The notes under the pieces were generated by a model that was given only the letters and a program-made list of their open reading frames with translations, searched no databases and was not told where the DNA came from. A stretch of 5,429 bases of DNA. Source: Calditerrivibrio sp. (lineage in GTDB: Bacteria > Chrysiogenota > Deferribacteres > Deferribacterales > Calditerrivibrionaceae). The stretch lies in NCBI GenBank assembly GCA_020217115.1, contig JAIWOA010000150.1, positions 1 through 5,429 on the forward strand, given 5' to 3'. The position numbers and the translations under genes are program-made. This document shows positions 1 to 5,429 of this stretch, piece by piece; position 1 is the stretch's first letter, and each line of letters starts with the position of its first letter.

Positions 1-679
1 TTATTATAATATAATCAAGATTCATCTTCTTTATAAGATGGTTACCTAATTCAGAGTTGTATTTTTCTGCAAATATTACACCAAAGTTTCTTCCAGATTT
101 ATCAGAAAATATCTGAACAAGCTTTTCAGAGTTTTTAAGATATTTATCTAGAGATTCAGATTCTATATCTATAATGAGGGCCTCTTCCTTTTGAAATTCC
201 ACTGATGGATTTGAAAGGAATCTACTCTGAAATCTTTCTAAACCGTACAGGGTGAATAGCATATTCATTTTTAGGCTATCTCCCCTCTTCAGATGCCACA
301 TATCAAAATCATTTACACAATCTACAAGCTCTCTATATTCAGATAGGTTAAATCCGCTATTGGTGAGCCATTCATATGTAAGTGCTGTCGCAGATCTGCT
401 TGTGTCAATGAGGGCAAAGTCTCTTTCTGCCATATTTAAAGATGTTTTGTGGTGGTCTATAAAAACTATCTCTATATGATTTTCTAAAAAATTAAAAATC
501 TCCTCCGATGGAGATATATCTGTAATTATTATCTGATCATACTTGTTGTAATTGTTTTGTATAAAATTGTCTACTTCATCGTAATTAAGGTAAAAAGTTT
601 CAACAAAATCGTAACACTTTTTTACAAGTATGGCACATCCAACACCATCAAGATCGTTGTGTGTAACATGAAGTATCAT
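1..679 (-). CDS. nrnB: DHH-superfamily phosphoesterase, NrnB-like (3' end cut by window edge)
   Basis: Reading leftward from ATG at 679-677, the frame stays open to base 2, giving 226 residues with no stop; the gene continues past the window edge. Visible DHH-family motifs: HNDLDG at residues 7-12 (metal-binding Asp9 and Asp11), ITDIS with Asp54, the signature FIDHHKT with DHH at 75-77, and NDFDMW with Asp124. SRSATALTYEWL (94-105) and SELGNHL near the end also match NrnB/YngD-type proteins (COG2404). Family knowledge: these are cytoplasmic Mn2+-dependent nucleases that degrade oligoribonucleotides (nanoRNA) or cleave cyclic nucleotides. The C-terminal DHHA1 part with its glycine/histidine motif is outside the window. 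The start is supported by GGAGAA six bases upstream. The gene begins 3 bases after the yjbQ stop, so the two are almost certainly cotranscribed. The substrate (nanoRNA, pAp or cyclic nucleotide) cannot be decided here. Family assignment is firm; the exact symbol is less so. Confidence 0.85.
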   Translation of the reverse strand, partial: MILHVTHNDLDGVGCAILVKKCYDFVETFYLNYDEVDNFIQNNYNKYDQIIITDISPSEEIFNFLENHIEIVFIDHHKTSLNMAERDFALIDTSRSATALTYEWLTNSGFNLSEYRELVDCVNDFDMWHLKRGDSLKMNMLFTLYGLERFQSRFLSNPSVEFQKEEALIIDIESESLDKYLKNSEKLVQIFSDKSGRNFGVIFAEKYNSELGNHLIKKMNLDYIII

Positions 680-682
680 GAT

Positions 683-1102
683 CTATTCTCCAATTATTTT
701 AATAAGTACTCTTTTTCTCCTACAGCCATCAAATTCTCCGTAAAAGATCTGTTCCCATGTCCCAAAATCAAGCTTTCCATTTGTAATTGCCACTACAACT
801 TCCCTACCCATGATCTGTCTCTTTAGATGAGATGCTGCGTTGTCTTCCCCTGTCAAATTATGTCTATATTGGGATATCGGTTCGTGTGGGGCTAATTTTT
901 CAAGCCAGATCTTGAAATCATTATGTAATCCCGATTCATCATCATTTATAAAGACAGATGATGTGATATGCATAGAATTTACAAGGCATAGACCCTCCTG
1001 GATCCCACTTTCATTTATAGCATTCTGGACATCTCTGGTTATGTTGATTAATTCAAACCTATTTTTTGTTTGAAAAAAAAGTTCTTTCCTGAAGGATTTC
1101 AT
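683..1102 (-). CDS. yjbQ: YjbQ / UPF0047 family protein (secondary thiamine-phosphate synthase-like)
   Basis: The protein has 139 residues, the usual size for this single-domain family. The family signature is present near the C-terminus: [19 protein letters not shown] (residues 108-126), with the invariant GTWEQ. HITSS (45-49), RHN (80-82) and SHLK (91-94) supply the conserved His45, His81 and His92, which form the metal-like pocket seen in family structures. The start at 1102 is preferred over an in-frame ATG at 1153: it has GAGAGG five bases upstream, gives the canonical N-terminus ([12 protein letters not shown]), and 1153 has no Shine-Dalgarno and would lie upstream of the predicted transcription start. 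Family knowledge: some members show weak thiamine-phosphate synthase activity in vitro or by complementation, but the physiological role is unsettled. It is the first gene of a two-gene leftward unit, with the NrnB-like gene starting 3 bases after its TAG. Identity is firm; function is uncertain. Confidence 0.93.
   Translation of the reverse strand: MKSFRKELFFQTKNRFELINITRDVQNAINESGIQEGLCLVNSMHITSSVFINDDESGLHNDFKIWLEKLAPHEPISQYRHNLTGEDNAASHLKRQIMGREVVVAITNGKLDFGTWEQIFYGEFDGCRRKRVLIKIIGE
686..691 (-). promoter_or_regulatory. Ribosome binding site of the DHH phosphoesterase
   Basis: On the minus strand GGAGAA lies six bases before the ATG at 679. It sits inside the last codons of yjbQ, so translation of the downstream gene is probably coupled to translation of yjbQ. 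It fixes ATG679 as the start. Confidence 0.7.
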
Positions 1103-1107
1103 TAAAA

Positions 1108-1113
1108 CCTCTC
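1108..1113 (-). promoter_or_regulatory. Ribosome binding site deciding the yjbQ start
   Basis: GAGAGG on the minus strand lies five bases upstream of ATG1102. The alternative in-frame ATG at 1153 is preceded only by A/T-rich sequence with no purine-rich Shine-Dalgarno, so this site decides the start. Confidence 0.75.
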
Positions 1114-1142
1114 TGAATATATATTCTACTTTATTAACTTTA

Positions 1143-1171
1143 ATGATAAACATTGTTTTTTAATAAATCAA
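1143..1171 (-). promoter_or_regulatory. Candidate sigma-70 promoter for yjbQ-nrnB
   Basis: On the minus strand a -35-like TTGATT (1171-1166) and a -10-like TATCAT (1148-1143) are separated by exactly 17 bases. Transcription would start near 1136, leaving a leader of about 34 bases before ATG1102. The region is very AT-rich, so chance matches to -10 boxes are common; another possible -10, TATATT near 1120, is closer to the gene but almost overlaps the ribosome binding site. Inference only. Confidence 0.4.
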
Positions 1172-1189
1172 TAAAAATAATTTATCCCC

Positions 1190-1218
1190 TTGAAATTTGT
1201 GGTTCATTATGATATATT
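1190..1218 (+). promoter_or_regulatory. Candidate sigma-70 promoter for ilvBNC
   Basis: TTGAAA (1190-1195) and TATATT (1213-1218) are separated by 17 bases, a good match to the housekeeping consensus. The start of transcription would be near 1225, giving a leader of about 35 bases. That leader is too short for a branched-chain leader peptide with attenuator or for a T-box, and none is seen. The site is back-to-back with the yjbQ promoter; the two -35 boxes are about 18 bases apart. Confidence 0.55.
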
Positions 1219-1248
1219 ACTAAACAATTTTAAGCTAAATTTAACATA

Positions 1249-1254
1249 GTGGGG
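1249..1254 (+). promoter_or_regulatory. Ribosome binding site of ilvB
   Basis: GTGGGG lies five bases before the ATG at 1260. It is a G-rich, not fully canonical Shine-Dalgarno, weaker than the AGGAGG in front of ilvC. It supports ATG1260, which also gives the canonical N-terminus of the enzyme. Confidence 0.6.
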
Positions 1255-1259
1255 TAAAT

Positions 1260-2957
1260 ATGAGTAAAACTGGTGCAGAGATTTTAGTTGAGTGTTTGAA
1301 AAAGCATGGAGTAGATCTGATTTTTGGTTATCCTGGCGGGGTACTATTAAGCATTTATGATAAATTATTTGATTCTGATATACTTCATGTTTTGCCAAGG
1401 CATGAGCAGGGTGGTGCACATGCTGCAGATGGTTATGCAAGATCTACAGGTAAGGTTGGGGTATGTTTTGGAACAAGTGGTCCTGGAGCAACTAACCTTG
1501 TCACAGGTATTGCTACAGCTTATCTTGATTCCATACCTATGGTTGTTTTTACAGGTCAGGTTTCTACTAATCTGATAGGTGGAGATGCTTTCCAGGAGGC
1601 AGATATCGTTGGTATAACCAGACCTATAGTAAAACACAGTTACCTTGTAAAGGATGTTGATGATATTGCCACTGTTATATCAGAGGCATTTTATCTTGCG
1701 AAGACTGGAAGACCTGGTCCTGTTCTCGTTGATCTTCCAAAGGATGTAATAGCTGCAAAATCAAAAAATAGCTGTGCTTCAGATGTGAAGATTGTTGGTT
1801 ACAATCCTACCTATGAAGGTCACCCTATGCAGATTAAAAAGATGATTAAATTGTTAGAAAACGCCAAATCTCCCGTAATTCTTATAGGTGGTGGGGTAAA
1901 ATTAAGCAATGCCTCAGAAGAGCTTCTCAGGTTTGTGGAAGCTATAAATCTGCCTGTTGTATCATCATTAATGGGTATCGGTGCTTTTCCTAATCCACAC
2001 AAAAATTGGGTTGGATGGGCTGGTATGCATGGTAATTATGCTTCAAATATGGCTTTGACAGAAGCTGATTATATTATTGCCATAGGTAATAGATTTTCGG
2101 ACAGGACTACTGGTAGACTTGACGGTTATGCAGTTAAAGCTAAAAAAGCTCAGATTGACATAGATCCTACCTCAATAGATAAAAATGTAAAAGTGGACGT
2201 GCCTATTGTAGGTGATTGTAAAACTGTTTTGAAACAGGTTTTACATTATCTTGGGGATTTTAATTGGGAAAAATGTAAAAAGGATAGGGAAGATTGGCTT
2301 AAAAGGATAGAATACTGGGAAAATGAGAGGCCCTTTGGATATAAATTCTCAGATAGGATCATAAAACCACAGTATGTTGTTGAAAAGATATATGAAGTTA
2401 CTGGTGGTGATGCAATTATTACTACTGAAGTTGGTCAGAATCAGATGTGGGCAGCTCAATTTTATAAGTTTAAAGATCCAAGGCAATTTATAACATCAGG
2501 TGGGCTTGGTACGATGGGGTTTGGTTTTCCTGCTGCCATAGGTGCTAAGCTTGGTAACCCAGACAAAGAGGTTTTTGATATTGCTGGTGATGGAAGTTTC
2601 CTTATGAACATGCAGGAGTTGTGTACTGCTGTTCAGTATAGAGTGGGTGTAAAGGTTGCAATCTTAAATAATAAATTTTTAGGTATGATAAGGCAATGGC
2701 AACATCTATTTTATAATAAGAGGTATTCAAATTCATGTCTTGAATGCCAGCCAGATTTTGTTAAACTTGCTGAATCCTACGGTTGTGTTGGATTTAAAGT
2801 TGAAAAACCGTCTGAAGTAGAGAATGTTCTGAGGGAATCCCTTAAAATTAAAAATAAACCTGTGTTGATGGATTTTAATGTTGACCGGGAAGAGAATGTT
2901 TATCCTATGGTTCCTGCTGGTGCTGCTTTAAATGAAATGGTTTATGGAGAGAGGTAG
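1260..2957 (+). CDS. ilvB: Acetolactate synthase (AHAS), large catalytic subunit
   Basis: Thiamine-diphosphate enzyme that condenses two pyruvates to 2-acetolactate, or pyruvate with 2-ketobutyrate to acetohydroxybutyrate: the first common step of valine, leucine and isoleucine synthesis. Its 565 residues are full length. The N-terminal pyrimidine-binding domain carries the catalytic glutamate in RHEQGGAHAADGYAR (Glu49), followed by GTSGPGATN (71-79). GQVSTNLIGGDAFQEADIVG follows from residue 99. A central FAD/DHAP-type domain spans roughly 190-340. The C-terminal pyrophosphate domain has QMWAAQ and the metal/ThDP motif opening with GDGSF (443-447) and closing with NN (470-471), then FLGMIRQWQ. 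QMWAAQ and MIRQWQ separate AHAS from other ThDP enzymes such as pyruvate oxidase and glyoxylate carboligase. The gene is first of the ilvBNC operon and stops 2 bases before ilvN, which encodes its regulatory partner. No frameshift or missing active-site residue is seen. The symbol ilvI would serve equally. Confidence 0.97.
   Translation: MSKTGAEILVECLKKHGVDLIFGYPGGVLLSIYDKLFDSDILHVLPRHEQGGAHAADGYARSTGKVGVCFGTSGPGATNLVTGIATAYLDSIPMVVFTGQVSTNLIGGDAFQEADIVGITRPIVKHSYLVKDVDDIATVISEAFYLAKTGRPGPVLVDLPKDVIAAKSKNSCASDVKIVGYNPTYEGHPMQIKKMIKLLENAKSPVILIGGGVKLSNASEELLRFVEAINLPVVSSLMGIGAFPNPHKNWVGWAGMHGNYASNMALTEADYIIAIGNRFSDRTTGRLDGYAVKAKKAQIDIDPTSIDKNVKVDVPIVGDCKTVLKQVLHYLGDFNWEKCKKDREDWLKRIEYWENERPFGYKFSDRIIKPQYVVEKIYEVTGGDAIITTEVGQNQMWAAQFYKFKDPRQFITSGGLGTMGFGFPAAIGAKLGNPDKEVFDIAGDGSFLMNMQELCTAVQYRVGVKVAILNNKFLGMIRQWQHLFYNKRYSNSCLECQPDFVKLAESYGCVGFKVEKPSEVENVLRESLKIKNKPVLMDFNVDREENVYPMVPAGAALNEMVYGER
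2949..2954 (+). promoter_or_regulatory. Ribosome binding site of ilvN
   Basis: GAGAGG lies five bases before the ATG at 2960 and is embedded in the last codons of ilvB. The ilvB stop and ilvN start are 2 bases apart, which favours translational coupling and balanced subunit synthesis. Confidence 0.7.
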
Positions 2958-2959
2958 AT

Positions 2960-3484
2960 ATGAGACATATAATTTCTGTACTTGTTGAAAATAAATTTGG
3001 AGTGCTTGCTAGAATTTCAGGGCTTTTTAGTGGCAGGGGGTATAATATTGAAAGTCTTTCAGTAAACGCTACGGAAAATGAAAATATCTCAATAATGACT
3101 ATAGTTACTCGTGGTGATGATCATGTTATAGACCAGATAATAAAACAGCTAAGGAAGCTTGTAAATACAATTAAAGTCAGGGATGTTACTCAAGTGGAGC
3201 ATGTAGAAAGGGAGCTTATTCTTGTTAAGGTTCATGCTACACAGAGGACAAGATCTGATATTTTGAATATAATAGATACTTTTAGGGGAAAAGTGGTTGA
3301 CATAAATAAGGAATCTTTGGTAATAGAGATGACAGGTGATCAGAACAAACTTAATGCCCTTGTAGATGTTCTTGAACCCTATGGAATCATAGAAATAATA
3401 AGAAGTGGAACGATAGCTATTGCAAGGGGAAGTAAGTCAACAACAGATTTTACTAAGCAGGATATAAAAAACCAGGAGGAATAA
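2960..3484 (+). CDS. ilvN: Acetolactate synthase, small regulatory subunit
   Basis: Regulatory subunit that activates the IlvB catalytic subunit and carries the valine feedback site. The 174 residues contain an N-terminal ACT domain (about 3-77: ISVLVENKFGVLARISGLFS, then GRGYNIESLSV) and the AHAS small-subunit C-terminal domain (about 83-157: HVERELILVKV, FRGKVVDI, RSGTIAIARG). Asn11, Gly14 and Asn29 match the valine-contacting positions defined in E. coli IlvH, so valine inhibition is predicted rather than shown. The protein is about ten residues longer than E. coli IlvH because of a charged C-terminal tail after ARG (SKSTTDFTKQDIKNQEE); the codons of that tail also contain the ilvC Shine-Dalgarno. 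It lies between ilvB (2-base gap) and ilvC (3-base gap). ilvH is an equivalent name. Confidence 0.96.
   Translation: MRHIISVLVENKFGVLARISGLFSGRGYNIESLSVNATENENISIMTIVTRGDDHVIDQIIKQLRKLVNTIKVRDVTQVEHVERELILVKVHATQRTRSDILNIIDTFRGKVVDINKESLVIEMTGDQNKLNALVDVLEPYGIIEIIRSGTIAIARGSKSTTDFTKQDIKNQEE
3474..3479 (+). promoter_or_regulatory. Strong ribosome binding site of ilvC
   Basis: A perfect AGGAGG core (extended to AGGAGGA) lies eight bases before ATG3488, within the final Gln-Glu-Glu codons of ilvN. It is the best Shine-Dalgarno in the window, suggesting IlvC is made at a higher rate than IlvB or IlvN. Confidence 0.8.
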
Positions 3485-4504
<1,020 letters not shown>

Positions 4505-4522
4505 TATTTATATCTTAAATAA

Positions 4523-4550
4523 AAAAGGGCGGCGTAATGGCCGCCTTTTC
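4523..4550. terminator. Bidirectional intrinsic terminator between ilvC and pckA
   Basis: A perfect 6-bp GC stem, GGCGGC (4528-4533) with GCCGCC (4540-4545), closes a 6-base loop. It extends outward by a G-T pair and several A-T pairs (4523-4527 with 4546-4549). On the plus strand the stem is followed by TTTTC, and on the minus strand by CTTTTTT, so it can end both the ilvBNC transcript and the convergent pckA transcript. It fills the 49-base gap between the two stop codons; nothing else is seen there. Confidence 0.9.
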
Positions 4551-4553
4551 TAT

Positions 4554-5429
4554 TTATATTTTGGGTGCTCCCAATAAAATATCTTTACTTACGTTATCTG
4601 AATATTTTTTGAAATTCTCATTGAAGTCAATTGCCAATTTTTTGATAGTTTCATCATATTTTGCTTTATCCTCCCAAGAGTTTCTCGGATTTAATATCTC
4701 TTGAGGAAGTTCTGGAATAGATATCGGTATTTGAAATCCAAAGATTTTATCATTGTTGAACTGTACATTATCAAGCTCATTTTCAAGTATGGCTTTTATT
4801 ATTCTCCTTGTATATTCTATGGAAAATCTTTTACCTGTACCGTATGGACCTCCAGTCAGCCCTGTATTGACGAGCCAGCATTTTACATTGTATTTTGATA
4901 TCTTTTCTCCAAGAAGCTTTGCATAAATTGCTGGGTGATGAACCATGAATGGTGCTCCAAAGCATGCACTAAAAACAGATTTTGGTTCTTTTACCCCTTT
5001 TTCTGTACCTGCCACCCTCGCTGTATAACCAGATATGAAGTGATACATTGCCTGATTTATGTCAAGTTTTGCCACAGGTGGGAGTACACCGAAAGCATCA
5101 TAAGTAAGAAAAATTATATTTGATGGAATGCCTGCTACCCCACTTTTTACAATATTTGGGAGATGGGTTATAGGATAGGATGCTCTTGTGTTTTCTGTCA
5201 GAGATTCATCATCAAGGTCAATTCTTCTTGTAACGACGTCTATTGCTACATTTTCCAGAATAGTTCCAAATTTCCTTGTGCATTCATATATGTCTGGTTC
5301 AGACTGTTTTGATAATTTTATTACTTTAGCATAACAACCACCTTCTATGTTAAAAATGGCTGTGTCACTCCAGCCATGCTCATCATCTCCTACAAGAAGC
5401 CTCTCGGGATCTGTTGAAAGAGTTGTTTT
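4554..5429 (-). CDS. pckA: Phosphoenolpyruvate carboxykinase (ATP), C-terminal part (5' end cut by window edge)
   Basis: Converts oxaloacetate plus ATP to PEP, CO2 and ADP, or the reverse in CO2-rich anaerobic metabolism; cytoplasmic. The frame is open from the window edge to TAA at 4556-4554, giving 291 residues, about the last 54% of a roughly 540-residue enzyme. The first visible residues, KTTLSTDPERLL, are the end of the kinase-1a P-loop, so the cut falls at the P-loop lysine (near E. coli Lys254). Next come the metal-site GDDEHGWSD, NIEGGCYAK, the substrate arginine in ESLTENTRASYPI, FLTYDAFGVLPPV, CFGAPFMVHHP and the nucleotide-site region VNTGLTGGPYGTGKRFS. These are ATP-type rather than GTP-type features. 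One oddity is Leu in VNTGLTGG, where Trp is usual. An internal GTG at 5075 is not the start. The gene is convergent with ilvC and shares its terminator; its promoter and start are outside the window. Confidence 0.96.
   Translation of the reverse strand, partial: KTTLSTDPERLLVGDDEHGWSDTAIFNIEGGCYAKVIKLSKQSEPDIYECTRKFGTILENVAIDVVTRRIDLDDESLTENTRASYPITHLPNIVKSGVAGIPSNIIFLTYDAFGVLPPVAKLDINQAMYHFISGYTARVAGTEKGVKEPKSVFSACFGAPFMVHHPAIYAKLLGEKISKYNVKCWLVNTGLTGGPYGTGKRFSIEYTRRIIKAILENELDNVQFNNDKIFGFQIPISIPELPQEILNPRNSWEDKAKYDETIKKLAIDFNENFKKYSDNVSKDILLGAPKI

Noticed and set aside
557..1073. Plus-strand open frames opposite yjbQ and the DHH gene
   Set aside because: They are antisense shadows of two well-supported minus-strand genes and show no recognisable domain.
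1103..1153. Extended yjbQ start at 1153 adding 17 residues
   Set aside because: No Shine-Dalgarno at 1153, the extra residues are not part of the usual family N-terminus, and the likely transcription start lies downstream of it.
1145..1245. Short inverted repeats (GATAAA/TTTATC; ATTT/AAAT around 1230-1243) as operators
   Set aside because: The arms are 4-6 A/T-rich bases, well within chance for such an AT-rich spacer.
1207..2002. Minus-strand and alternative-frame open frames within ilvB
   Set aside because: They overlap a full-length gene with intact catalytic motifs; their composition is that of reverse or shifted coding sequence.
4554..5075. A separate 173-residue gene on the minus strand
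   Set aside because: The frame continues upstream without a stop to the window edge and carries PckA motifs throughout; 5075 is an internal GTG valine.

Overview
The window is an ordinary piece of bacterial chromosome carrying core metabolism. It is AT-rich (by eye mid-30s % GC) and favours ATA, AGA/AGG, AAA and GAA codons. The proteins resemble those of Gram-negative anaerobes, and a Deferribacterota-like organism fits (AT-rich, ilvBNC operon, ATP-type PEP carboxykinase). That placement is inference from general resemblance and cannot be settled from the sequence alone.

Layout from left to right. (1) Minus strand, 1-1102: a two-gene unit transcribed leftward, yjbQ (UPF0047, 683-1102) followed after only 3 bases by a DHH-superfamily phosphoesterase of the NrnB type (679 down to the window edge, C-terminus missing). 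(2) 1103-1259: a 157-base intergenic region with back-to-back candidate promoters, one for yjbQ and one for ilvB. (3) Plus strand, 1260-4504: a tight ilvB-ilvN-ilvC operon encoding the catalytic and regulatory subunits of acetolactate synthase and ketol-acid reductoisomerase, with gaps of 2 and 3 bases and a clear Shine-Dalgarno before each gene. (4) 4505-4553: a GC-rich hairpin flanked by A and T runs, which can end transcription from both sides. (5) Minus strand, 4554 to the right edge: the C-terminal 291 residues of ATP-dependent phosphoenolpyruvate carboxykinase (pckA), cut at its P-loop lysine.

IlvB/IlvN condense pyruvate (or pyruvate plus 2-ketobutyrate) to acetolactate or acetohydroxybutyrate, and IlvC isomerises and reduces the product to the dihydroxy acid. 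These are the first two common steps of valine/isoleucine synthesis; ilvD and ilvE must lie elsewhere. PckA interconverts oxaloacetate and PEP. It is convergent with the ilv operon and shares only a terminator with it. All intact proteins keep their expected active-site residues. I found no mobile element, CRISPR array, tRNA/rRNA, riboswitch or novel system. The most interesting points are modest: the yjbQ/nrnB-like pairing, the short ilv leader with no room for an attenuator, and a Leu in a PckA nucleotide-site motif where Trp is usual.
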